DNA of 45,551 nucleotides from an uncultured Bacilli bacterium. GTDB lineage: Bacteria; Bacillota_I; Bacilli_A; RF39; UBA660. Position 1 is the stretch's first letter; each line of letters begins with the position of its first letter. Below, piece after piece: positions 1 to 8,881 of the stretch. The position numbers and the translations under genes are program-made. Where the stretch lies: the NCBI GenBank assembly GCA_947581835.1, contig CANPVV010000006.1, positions 1 to 45,551 on the forward strand. The letters run 5' to 3'. The notes beneath the pieces were generated by a model that saw only the letters and a program-made list of their open reading frames with translations, was not told where the DNA came from and ran no database searches.

Positions 1-151
1 ATTAGCATGTTTTAATATTAACTTTAAAATAAATTTTAAAATTTTACAAAAAACTATTGATTTTTATTAGCAAGTTTCTGTTCCATAAAATATTTGAGTT
101 TTTCTTTTTCTTTTATTCAAAGTGCCGCAGTCTATAATAATTTTATATTTA

Positions 152-1294
152 TTATATGCGACATTTTGTATCACTCCTTTGTTTTTCCTTTCTTTTGCAA
201 TATTTATTTCTATTCTTACAAGAAAGATTACAATATAACTTGTTTTTTCTTCCTAAAAAAAGCTCATTACAACATTGACATCTTTTTAGGTCTTTAGTTG
301 TTCTGTTTAAATCAGATTTTATGTAAGCTAATATCATAAGAGATATTAAACTGAAAATATCGGTTGTATATTGATTTAGTTTAAAAATATTATCTTTATA
401 ATTTATACTTCCACTGAAAGTAAAATAGTCTATATTAAAACAGTTGTTCTTTAAATAATTACTATACATTTTATAAATTTCTAAAGAAACATCTAATATT
501 TTTAATAAACTTTCAATAGTTAGTATAAAAGGTCTACTTTTAATAAATTTTATAGTTTTTTTAATATTTTTTAATCTTGTTTTCGTTTCTTTTTTAATTT
601 CTTCAGTATATTCTCCTTTTTTCTTTTTTTCTTCAATGTAAGATAGTAAATCTTTTTCTTCATTTTCGAAAATAGTGATGTTAGTATTATTATTTATTAT
701 GTCATTATCTGATAAACCACAAACTTTTAACCAGTTAATTAATAACCTTTTAAGCTCTTCATTTTGAGCATATTTAGGAACTGGTATTTTATGTTCATAG
801 TAGTAGTCATAATCTATGTTAAGTTCCTCAATATTTAGATTTTTGTAATTATCAGTTAATTTGTAATATTTAATATTATTTTTATTAATACTTGAATTAG
901 ACATCATTACGTTATTAATGTGCTCGATATTTTTATAAATAAGGTAACATTTAGCAAAATCTTTAATAATATCAGTATTGTTATTTACGAATTCTCCTAA
1001 GCTGAAACTTTTAGTTAGAATATTATTATTTTCTTCTGTACTTAAAGTATCTCCTATAATTATATCTTTAGTTTTAAAAATATTAGCTATTGTAATTTTC
1101 TGTCCTTTTTCGTTGGTGATTTTTTCTTTAGTGCCTGTAGAACAATTTAAAGCAACGCCGTTAGTAAATATTTCTAAAGATTTTAAATTTTTAATCTCCC
1201 TCCTTCCACATAATTTAATCATAGGAAATCCTAAAGTCTCAAGTCGATTTTGCATTTTCATAATTTTACCCCCATTTTTAACCCTTTTAGCCAT
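152..1294 (-). CDS. hypothetical protein with C-terminal zinc-binding Cys cluster (CQCC...YCNLSC)
   Basis: 380-aa ORF; C-terminal C-x2-C ... C-x3-C motif; true start may be internal. Confidence 0.7.
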   Translation of the reverse strand: MAKRVKNGGKIMKMQNRLETLGFPMIKLCGRREIKNLKSLEIFTNGVALNCSTGTKEKITNEKGQKITIANIFKTKDIIIGDTLSTEENNNILTKSFSLGEFVNNNTDIIKDFAKCYLIYKNIEHINNVMMSNSSINKNNIKYYKLTDNYKNLNIEELNIDYDYYYEHKIPVPKYAQNEELKRLLINWLKVCGLSDNDIINNNTNITIFENEEKDLLSYIEEKKKKGEYTEEIKKETKTRLKNIKKTIKFIKSRPFILTIESLLKILDVSLEIYKMYSNYLKNNCFNIDYFTFSGSINYKDNIFKLNQYTTDIFSLISLMILAYIKSDLNRTTKDLKRCQCCNELFLGRKNKLYCNLSCKNRNKYCKRKEKQRSDTKCRI

Positions 1295-1389
1295 ATAAAA
1301 TGGGTAAAAGTGTATGCTATTATAGTACAGGAAAGGAGAAAATGCAAGAAAAATAATTAAAACTATTATCTAAGCATTTTTAAAATTAA

Positions 1390-1563
1390 ATGGAAAATAT
1401 TGTATTAAATACAAAAGAAGTAGCTAGTTATTTAAGTTGTTCTGTTGCTTCAATAAGAAGATTTGTAAAAAATAAAAAACTTCCTTTTTTTAAAGTAGGA
1501 AGTAAATTATATTTTAATTTAACTGATGTAGAGAAGTGGAGTGTTGAAAATGGGAAAAGATAG
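1390..1563 (+). CDS. small excisionase-type helix-turn-helix protein (HTH_17/AlpA-like), 57 aa
   Basis: Read directly: MENIVLNTKEVASYLSCSVASIRRFVKNKKLPFFKVGSKLYFNLTDVEKWSVENGKR*; absent from the ORF track because it is short; overlaps the next ORF by 14 nt. Confidence 0.75.
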   Translation: MENIVLNTKEVASYLSCSVASIRRFVKNKKLPFFKVGSKLYFNLTDVEKWSVENGKR

Positions 1564-2017
1564 AAATATTCAATGTTATAGCATAGACTTTAGTGAAAAA
1601 TATGTTTCTCTTGAAGAGGCTGAACGTATTATGAAAAACAGCTATAACATAATAAAAAGAATTATTTCAAGAGAAGATAAATTTAAAGATATATTATTTT
1701 TAATTGGGGTTTCTAATACAGATAGCGCTACAGCTGTTAGAAGTTACTTATATACTGGAAGACGCGGAAGACCTTTAGTGCTTATAGAAGGGGCTAAAAT
1801 TGAGCCTCATATCCATTTATATGTTTTTAATAAAAATAAAAATTCTTATTTGCTTTCTACTTTTTGTGACGTTGCTATTGAAAGATTAAAAAAGTATGGT
1901 GTATGGGAAAAGAGAGCTAACGATAATTTAGAGGTTGCTTTACAGTATGTTTTAAAGCAGTCTGTACATTATCGTAGTAATTGCAATGCAATTTTAGTCT
2001 CATTAAATAAAAAATGA
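1550..2017 (+). CDS. small HUH-endonuclease/Rep-like protein (putative)
   Basis: Motifs in order: FLIGVSN, HIHLYVF (HUH, ~1808-1816), YVLK (~1946-1957, YxxK-like); coupled to the upstream HTH ORF. Confidence 0.5.
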   Translation: MGKDRNIQCYSIDFSEKYVSLEEAERIMKNSYNIIKRIISREDKFKDILFLIGVSNTDSATAVRSYLYTGRRGRPLVLIEGAKIEPHIHLYVFNKNKNSYLLSTFCDVAIERLKKYGVWEKRANDNLEVALQYVLKQSVHYRSNCNAILVSLNKK

Positions 2018-2140
2018 AGCTATATAATACTTATTTGCTTTATAAGCTCTTACTGTATGTAATATATATATAATAATATATTTAATATATAATATAACTT
2101 AATAATTATATATAGTATATAATATAGATAGTATTAGTGA

Positions 2141-2425
2141 TTAATGGGTTTGTTCTATTCCTAAGTTTTTTAATTCTTGGCTTATATCTTCCTTTACAAA
2201 AAGTTCTATGGGGATATTAAGTTTAATAGATAAGTAATATAGTACACCTAATGAGAAAGTTTGATTTGTCTTTGGAGATTCTATATTCGCAATAAAACCT
2301 CTTGAAAAAGTTGAGTCCATGCTTAGTTGTTCTTGTGTCAAGTTCCGATATTTTCTAAAAAATTTTATTCGCTGGGAGGCTCTTTCATAAATATAACTTA
2401 TATCTTTTTTGTCCATATTATGCAC
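2141..2425 (-). CDS. XRE-family HTH transcriptional regulator
   Basis: RIKFFRKYRNLTQEQLSMDSTFSRGFIANIES HTH_3 pattern. Confidence 0.85.
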   Translation of the reverse strand: MHNMDKKDISYIYERASQRIKFFRKYRNLTQEQLSMDSTFSRGFIANIESPKTNQTFSLGVLYYLSIKLNIPIELFVKEDISQELKNLGIEQTH

Positions 2426-2537
2426 TTATCTTTCTGTATATTATTTTATCAGTAAATAGTTGCGAAAAGTGTCAGTGTATAGTTGCAAAATAAATATAAT
2501 TTATGTTATACTTGTTATATTAGAAAGGAGTTTATGT

Positions 2538-3227
2538 ATGAATAGTGATGTAAATAATAACAATAATAGGAAATGTAAAAAGTGTGGTATGGTAATGCCT
2601 TTAGAAGCAAACAAGTGCCCTAATTGTGGAACTTGGCAAAATATACCGGTTTTTAGAATAGTTTTAGTGGTTTTTATAGTGGTTTTATTATTTGCTTTTA
2701 TTCTTTATGATAAAGAAGATAATTTCAGTAATAATCAAAATAATAATAGTGGTAATAGTTCTAATTATCCTAATAAACCTAATTCTAGTGAACCTCCAAC
2801 TAATAATGAACCACCTATTTATAATGAGCCATCAGTTACAGATAAAAGTTATGGTTTTAATGAGATGTTTGTTTTTGACAACTTTGAAATAACAATTAGT
2901 AGTAATTATACTTTTGATGTTGTAAATAATAGGTATTCTGATTATCATAACCAAAGTGTAGTAAAATTGCCTGTCACTGTAAAGAATATAGGTAGTGAAA
3001 CCAACTCTTTAAATTCATTTTACTATGAAATATTTGGTTCTGTAGGTGTAGAGCTTGAAGAATTAGGAGCTTATTTTGACGATTCTTTAGACTTTGCTGG
3101 GAACTTAAGAAGTGGAGCAAGTTATACTAAATATTTGTATTTTTTATATGATGGTAATGGAACATATGCTATAGAGTTTGACAATTTTTCAGACAAAGTA
3201 GAAGCTGAGTTTGAAATTTTAAAATAA
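2538..3227 (+). CDS. zinc-ribbon membrane protein with DUF4352-like C-terminal domain
   Basis: RBS aaaggag at 2524; CKKCGMVMPLEANKCPNCG ribbon, TM helix, Asn-rich linker, beta-type domain. Confidence 0.65.
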   Translation: MNSDVNNNNNRKCKKCGMVMPLEANKCPNCGTWQNIPVFRIVLVVFIVVLLFAFILYDKEDNFSNNQNNNSGNSSNYPNKPNSSEPPTNNEPPIYNEPSVTDKSYGFNEMFVFDNFEITISSNYTFDVVNNRYSDYHNQSVVKLPVTVKNIGSETNSLNSFYYEIFGSVGVELEELGAYFDDSLDFAGNLRSGASYTKYLYFLYDGNGTYAIEFDNFSDKVEAEFEILK

Positions 3228-3240
3228 GGGATAAATATTT

Positions 3241-3633
3241 ATGATAAAAAAGAAAATTTTTAATATTATTTTAGTTGTTATTGTTATATTTTTAGGGATA
3301 TCTCTTGCAACAAAAATTTATAATAGTAGCTTACCTATTGAAGTTAATATATCTATGACAGAATATTCAGGACACGTAGATTATATTTTAGATGCTTTAG
3401 GTTTAGATTTTGATTTGGTCACAATGGGAGCTAATTGTTATACTGGAGTTCAAAAAAATTCTTTTAATACAGAAAAATATGGTGTTTTATATACAGAGTT
3501 TAGGTATTGTAAAAGTAATGAGACTTTAATATTTAGAGTTTATAATAGCTCTAAAGACCAAAAATTAAGAAAGCCTAAACAAAATGAGTTGTTAAGATTT
3601 GATATTTATGGAAATATTATTCGTTATTATTAA
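3241..3633 (+). CDS. hypothetical membrane-anchored protein
   Basis: ORF with N-terminal TM segment. Confidence 0.55.
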   Translation: MIKKKIFNIILVVIVIFLGISLATKIYNSSLPIEVNISMTEYSGHVDYILDALGLDFDLVTMGANCYTGVQKNSFNTEKYGVLYTEFRYCKSNETLIFRVYNSSKDQKLRKPKQNELLRFDIYGNIIRYY

Positions 3634-3650
3634 AGATAAGAAGTGGTGTT

Positions 3651-3962
3651 ATGGAAAATTTAGAAAATGAGAAACAAGCAAACAATAAGACTTCATATGA
3701 AGCAAATAGACTTATAAGAGTTATTAATTCTTTTATTATTTTTTTAACAGTTATATTTATAATTATTGGCTTTATTATATTTCTTGGTATGATAATTAAT
3801 TTTAATGGTAGTTTTGTTAGTATAGAAAATATTAATATTAAAACAATACTGTTTTTAATTATATATATGTTTTCATGTTATGGAGTGATATTAAATTTAG
3901 AATTTAAAATGTTGTTATTGAAGAATTTAAATGAGATTAATAAAAAAATAAATTCTAATTAA
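3651..3962 (+). CDS. hypothetical membrane protein (two TM segments)
   Basis: ORF with two hydrophobic stretches. Confidence 0.55.
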   Translation: MENLENEKQANNKTSYEANRLIRVINSFIIFLTVIFIIIGFIIFLGMIINFNGSFVSIENINIKTILFLIIYMFSCYGVILNLEFKMLLLKNLNEINKKINSN

Positions 3963-3983
3963 AAAAGGCTTTATGCCTTTTTT
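3961..3983. terminator. bidirectional terminator
   Basis: AAAAAAGGC-tttat-GCCTTTTTT between convergent ORFs. Confidence 0.75.
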
Positions 3984-4138
3984 TGTATGATATATTTTTG
4001 AATATTATTATCGACATTAATATTAATTTTATTATTAATGTTACTTATTAATACAAAAGAGTTTTTATTAGCTGTACTAATTATTATTTTTTCTTTCTCT
4101 TTGATAACTATTTTTTTAATTTTTTCTTTAGTTTCCAT
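3971..4138 (-). CDS. small hypothetical protein
   Basis: METKEKIKKIVIKEKEK...; RBS aagaggtg upstream of ATG at 4138. Confidence 0.5.
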   Translation of the reverse strand: METKEKIKKIVIKEKEKIIISTANKNSFVLISNINNKININVDNNIQKYIIQKKA

Positions 4139-4246
4139 ATTGCACCTCTTGAATATAGTATAACATATATATGTTTCAAAGTACATGAATATCATGTATA
4201 AATTAATAGCATTTAAATGTTAATCTATTCTCGAGGTGCTATTAAT

Positions 4247-4489
4247 ATGAACATTGATAATAAATACGTGTATGATATTGCAGCTATGAATATTAAGAGA
4301 ATAAGGAAAGAAAAAGGACTTACACAAGCTCAATTAGCTGATATAACTGGCTATAACGTAGGTTCTTTAGCTAATATTGAGAATAGAAGTGAAACTACTT
4401 TTTCTTTAGAATTGTTATATATAGTTGCAGCAAGTTTAGAAACTCCACTAAAGGAATTTTTTATAACTGAAAATGGAGACGATATTTAG
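4247..4489 (+). CDS. XRE-family HTH transcriptional regulator
   Basis: NIKRIRKEKGLTQAQLADITGYNVGSLANIENR; RBS gaggtg before ATG 4247. Confidence 0.85.
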   Translation: MNIDNKYVYDIAAMNIKRIRKEKGLTQAQLADITGYNVGSLANIENRSETTFSLELLYIVAASLETPLKEFFITENGDDI

Positions 4490-4800
4490 TTTTACAATAT
4501 TTTTACGTTAACTTAATGTCAAAAATCAATTTTAAGACTATTTTTAATAGGTTTAGAGCAATTTTTTTAAATTATTAGTATAAAACTATTACTAACATAA
4601 AAATGTGCTTAAAATAGCTTTTATTTAAAAAATTTTTATGTTAGATAAAATTTTAGGGGTAACGAGGTAAAAAAAGTAAATAAAAAAAGGGGGTGGGAGT
4701 ACCTCATTTTTATAGTAGTAAGTATAATATTTTTTTAAAAATTTCTGTTGGCAATTTGAATAAGTAGAATAGTATATAATAAACTTGAATAGATGGTTCG

Positions 4801-4850
4801 TTTGACTTTTAATCAAAGGGTCGAGAGTTCGAATCTCTCGCGAGCCACCA
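4801..4850 (+). repeat. 3' fragment of tRNA-Lys(TTT) (anticodon arm to CCA): probable att-site duplication
   Basis: TTTGACTTTTAATCAAA anticodon arm, GAGAG-TTCGAAT-CTCTC T arm, GCGAGCC-A-CCA; no matching GGCTCGC 5' acceptor strand or D arm upstream. Confidence 0.75.
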
Positions 4851-4922
4851 TTTGTTTATTAAGAGTTTATGGACTTCCATAGACTTTTTATATGCGTTAT
4901 TTTAAAGTAAAAAGTATCATGG

Positions 4923-4949
4923 GTGGCGAAAAAGTGGCAAAAAGGTGGC
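4923..4949 (+). repeat. three GTGGC direct repeats at 11-bp spacing (possible integrase arm-type sites)
   Basis: GTGGCGAAAAA / GTGGCAAAAAG / GTGGCAG starting at 4923, 4934, 4945. Confidence 0.5.
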
Positions 4950-5097
4950 AGTTTAACTATAAATAATCACATTTTTAAAAATAATATTATAAGTTTATCT
5001 TAAAAAATTCATTATTAAATCTAACAACACATATTTTTTGGGGTTGTTATTGCATTAGTTTTTTAAATTTTTAAAACTAATTATAATGTTTGTTAGT

Positions 5098-6081
5098 TTA
5101 ATAAATAAGGGTTTTATCATTATAAGTTATTGGAATATTGGTGAAAAGATTGAAATAGTTTAGAATATTACCATTTAAGTAGTTTTCTAAAGGGTTGATA
5201 TTGTTAGTGATAATAACTTCATCATTAAGATTTATAGTTTCATCAATAATTATTAAAGAGTATTCTTGATTTATTTTAAAGATATTATAGAAGGTGTTGT
5301 TGATTAAAACTTTGGTGATATTTTCAAGTAAACCATTGTAAAAACCAAGAGGAATAATACCATAGATTATTTCTTTTTTCTTTTTAGTTTCACATATAAT
5401 ATTTATTATTTTAGTTTTTAAAGTAAATATTTGTTTTAAAGGTTGGTCTTCTTTTTTAAAGATAGATTTTTTATATTTGTTTAAGCCATAAATAGAGTAA
5501 TCTAATTTAATAGTATTAGATATTTTAATTTTATCTTTATTTTCTTCATTATTTAAACAGATGATATCTAAGTCTTTTAGGGGTGAAATTAGATATTTTA
5601 ATTCATCATATTCTTCTAAAGTGATATTACTTATAATTCCTTTTAAATGGATATGTTTGTTAGAGTTTAAAATATCTATAATATCTAAAATTTGAGTTTT
5701 AGAATTTAGGCCAAGATAGTTTTTAATATCAATATTTAAAATTATTTCTAAATTGTCTTTGATATTAAGATTTTGTAAGTCTTTTATATTTTTAATGATT
5801 ATGATAGTATTATTAATAATTAAATCGTAGATTATATCTTCAGTAAGATAACCAGAATAAATTAGAGGAATTTCTTTGTTGTATTTACGAACTAAAAGGA
5901 TATCATTAAAAATACTTGTATATAAAAAATCAATATTAGTGATATTATTTATTAGAAACATACCATGATTAAAAGCATTATTACTGATATCCATAATAAA
6001 ATATTTGTAATTATAGTTAGTTCTTAGATATTTTATATTAGAGTTTAGATTGTCTAAGTTTATATTTATATTATTTATCAT
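5098..6081 (-). CDS. alanine racemase-like protein lacking the canonical PLP lysine
   Basis: N-terminal INININLDNLNSNIKYLR..., SNNAFNHG in place of KANAYGHG; GIIPLGFYNG resembles the C-terminal domain. Confidence 0.6.
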   Translation of the reverse strand: MINNININLDNLNSNIKYLRTNYNYKYFIMDISNNAFNHGMFLINNITNIDFLYTSIFNDILLVRKYNKEIPLIYSGYLTEDIIYDLIINNTIIIIKNIKDLQNLNIKDNLEIILNIDIKNYLGLNSKTQILDIIDILNSNKHIHLKGIISNITLEEYDELKYLISPLKDLDIICLNNEENKDKIKISNTIKLDYSIYGLNKYKKSIFKKEDQPLKQIFTLKTKIINIICETKKKKEIIYGIIPLGFYNGLLENITKVLINNTFYNIFKINQEYSLIIIDETINLNDEVIITNNINPLENYLNGNILNYFNLFTNIPITYNDKTLIY

Positions 6082-6233
6082 TATCTCACCATAATTAGAT
6101 TTTAACAAAATATTAGTTTTTAGTCTATTAGTTTTTGAAGTTTATATAAAATATTGTAAAATAAAGGTAATTGATAGAAAATTATTGCTTTAAGGGCTAG
6201 TTTTTTGATATACTTAAATATATAGGTGATATG

Positions 6234-7469
6234 ATGGCAAAGATAGTAAATATTATAGGAAGAGAAATATTAGATAGTAGAGGAAATCCCACGGTTGAGG
6301 CAGAAATTGTATTAGATAATGGAATTAGAACAGTAGCAAGTGTACCTTCTGGGGCATCAACAGGTTCTAAAGAGGCTTTAGAACTTAGAGATAAAGATAC
6401 TAAAAGATATAATGGTAAAGGAGTACTTACGGCGGTTAATAATGTAAATACAGTTATTAAAGAGGCTTTAGTGGGAAAAGATTTAGAACAAGTTGATATT
6501 GATAATACTTTGATAGAATTAGATGGAACACCTAATAAGAGTAGATTAGGGGCGAATGCTATATTGGCTGTTTCTTTGGCTTCAATTAAAGCAGCGGCTA
6601 AATTAGAGAATAAAGAACTTTATGCTTATTTATCTGGGGGAAAGGTAAGTCTACCAATACCGATGGTTAATATTATAAATGGAGGAGTACATGCGGATAA
6701 TAATTTAGATATTCAAGAGTTTATGATAGTGCCAGTAGTAAAATCAATTAAAGAGAAAGTTAGGGTAGCTAGTGAGGTTTTTCATAGTTTAAAGGAAATA
6801 TTAAAATCACAAAAACTTAGTACAGCAGTAGGAGATGAAGGTGGATTTGCACCAAATTTAGAGTATAATACTTTAGCGCTTGATTTAATTATGGAGGCGA
6901 TAAGAAAAGCAGGGTATACACCGGGTAAAGAGGTTTTTATTGCTCTTGATGTGGCGGCAAGTGAATTATATAGTAAAAGTAATAATAAATATCTTATTGA
7001 TAATAAAGAATTATCTAGTGATGAACTTATTAAATATTATGTTACTTTAGTTAATAGATATCCGATTATTAGTATTGAAGATCCTTTTCAAGAGTTTGAT
7101 TTTGAGTCTATGGCTGTGTTAACTAAGCTTATTGGAGAGAAAGTAATGATCGTGGGAGATGATTATTTTACAACTAATATTAAATATTTAGAAGAAGGAA
7201 TAAAACTTAATGCAGGGAATGCGATATTACTTAAAGCTAATCAGATTGGAACAGTAACAGAAATGATTAAAACTATTATATATGCGAGAAGACATAATTA
7301 TAAAATGATTATATCTCATAGAAGTGGAGAGACAATGGATACTTTTATTGCAGATTTTGGAGTTGGGCTTTCACTGCCATTTATTAAGACAGGTTCTATG
7401 AGTAGAGGAGAGAGAATTTGTAAATATAATAGACTTATGCAGATAGAAGAAAATTTAATGAAAAATTAA
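6234..7469 (+). CDS. eno: enolase
   Basis: GREILDSRGNPTVEAE, GASTGSKEALELRD, GDDYFTTN, SHRSGET. Confidence 0.97.
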   Translation: MAKIVNIIGREILDSRGNPTVEAEIVLDNGIRTVASVPSGASTGSKEALELRDKDTKRYNGKGVLTAVNNVNTVIKEALVGKDLEQVDIDNTLIELDGTPNKSRLGANAILAVSLASIKAAAKLENKELYAYLSGGKVSLPIPMVNIINGGVHADNNLDIQEFMIVPVVKSIKEKVRVASEVFHSLKEILKSQKLSTAVGDEGGFAPNLEYNTLALDLIMEAIRKAGYTPGKEVFIALDVAASELYSKSNNKYLIDNKELSSDELIKYYVTLVNRYPIISIEDPFQEFDFESMAVLTKLIGEKVMIVGDDYFTTNIKYLEEGIKLNAGNAILLKANQIGTVTEMIKTIIYARRHNYKMIISHRSGETMDTFIADFGVGLSLPFIKTGSMSRGERICKYNRLMQIEENLMKN

Positions 7470-7497
7470 AAAGAATAAATAAAGAGGAGTGATACAA

Positions 7498-8223
7498 ATG
7501 TTTATAGGAGATAGTCCAATTCATATTAATAAAGATGCTAAGATAGCAGAGTTAGTGGTTATGCCAGGTGATCCTTTAAGAGCTAAATATATTGCAGAGA
7601 ATTTTTTAGAAGAGGCAAAATTAGTTACAGATATTAGAGGAATGTATGGTTTTACAGGGAAATATAAGGGTAAAGAGGTAACTATAATGGCTCATGGTAT
7701 GGGTATGCCTAGTGCAAGTATTTATGTGTTTGAATTGATACATTATTTTAAAGTTAAAAAAATTATTAGAATAGGAACTTGTGGAGCGGTTAGTTCTAAA
7801 GCAGAGATTGGAGATATTATACTTACAAGAAAGATTTATTCAGAATCTAATTTTGCTTATACTTATAGTAATTATGTAGGAAATGTGGTAGAGGCTAATT
7901 TGGAACTTAATAAAACTATTTTAGGGGTTGCAGATAGTTTAGATCAAAAAGTGTTATATGGAATGACTACGACAATGGATGTGTTTGGACCTTATATAGA
8001 TTTTGAGAGGGTTTTAGGAAGAATACCTAAAGAATATGAGATACTTGCAGAAGAGATGGAGGCTTTTGGGTTAATTCATGTGGCTAATTTATATAATGTA
8101 ATGGCAACTACTTTAATGACGGTGGTGGATTCAAAGTTTACTTCGGTAGTGCTTAGTCCTCATGATAGAGAAACTAAGCTTAATCAGATGATTACACTTG
8201 CTTTGGAGAGTATCGTTAAATAA
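7498..8223 (+). CDS. deoD: purine-nucleoside phosphorylase
   Basis: VVMPGDPLRAKYIAENFL, GMGMPSASIY, RIGTCGAV. Confidence 0.95.
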   Translation: MFIGDSPIHINKDAKIAELVVMPGDPLRAKYIAENFLEEAKLVTDIRGMYGFTGKYKGKEVTIMAHGMGMPSASIYVFELIHYFKVKKIIRIGTCGAVSSKAEIGDIILTRKIYSESNFAYTYSNYVGNVVEANLELNKTILGVADSLDQKVLYGMTTTMDVFGPYIDFERVLGRIPKEYEILAEEMEAFGLIHVANLYNVMATTLMTVVDSKFTSVVLSPHDRETKLNQMITLALESIVK

Positions 8224-8277
8224 TTTGATTATGAAAAAAATGTATGTTATAATAAAATAACTTCTTAGAGGTTTTTT

Positions 8278-8880
8278 ATGAAAAATTTAGAGAATTTAAT
8301 TAATCAGATTTTAGATTTACATAGTTATATTACTAAAAATTGGCCTTTAGATAAAAATTATCAAAAATTAAATATGGTTAAGACTAGAGTTCATGATGTT
8401 TATAATAATCAGGATATTTTTTTTCGTATATTAAATTATAGGGATTTTTTGATAAAAAATAATGTTGATGCATATTTTAATAGTTTAAATGATAATTATA
8501 TAGAGGCTCGAATTAAGAATAAAAATTCTATACAGTATAAAATAGAAAGTTATACAAATAGTAAAGAACATGAATATGGACATATTCCATTAAAAAAATG
8601 TTTAAATGATATATTTGGTATTAGAATTATTTTAAAAGATGGTTCTCAAGAAGATATTTGGAATTGGTTGAAAACTCGATTTTCTTCATTAAAAATAACT
8701 AATTCTAATAAAAATAAAGGTGATTATCGAGCTATTCATGTTTACTTTGGAAATGGTAATAATAATATATATCAATGGGAATTACAGATTTGGTTAGATA
8801 AAGATAAAGAAAACAATTATATTTCACATGAAAAATATAAACAAGATTATGTTAAATGGGAAAATGAAGGAGGTGTTTAA
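8278..8880 (+). CDS. RelA/SpoT-domain small alarmone synthetase-like protein (toxSAS candidate)
   Basis: ARIKNKNSIQYKI, LNDIFGIRIIL, DYRAIHVYF, WELQIWL match RelA_SpoT synthetase motifs. Confidence 0.8.
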   Translation: MKNLENLINQILDLHSYITKNWPLDKNYQKLNMVKTRVHDVYNNQDIFFRILNYRDFLIKNNVDAYFNSLNDNYIEARIKNKNSIQYKIESYTNSKEHEYGHIPLKKCLNDIFGIRIILKDGSQEDIWNWLKTRFSSLKITNSNKNKGDYRAIHVYFGNGNNNIYQWELQIWLDKDKENNYISHEKYKQDYVKWENEGGV

Positions 8881-8881
8881 T

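Noticed and set aside
978-1298. Plus-strand 106-aa ORF
   Set aside because: Antisense to the better supported 152-1294 coding frame; no RBS.
2018-2140. AT-only tract as a replication origin for the HUH protein
   Set aside because: Only low-complexity TA repeats; no clear nick-site hairpin could be identified by eye, so not claimed.
4625-4816. Minus-strand 63-aa ORF
   Set aside because: Overlaps the tRNA fragment, low-complexity Tyr/Lys composition, no RBS.
4770-4850. Functional tRNA-Lys gene
   Set aside because: No 5' acceptor strand complementary to GCGAGCC and no D arm upstream of 4801.
8278-8880. Housekeeping Rel/SpoT or RelQ-type stringent-response enzyme
   Set aside because: Too divergent and directly coupled to a DUF4065 gene; TA-type SAS is the better fit, though unproven.
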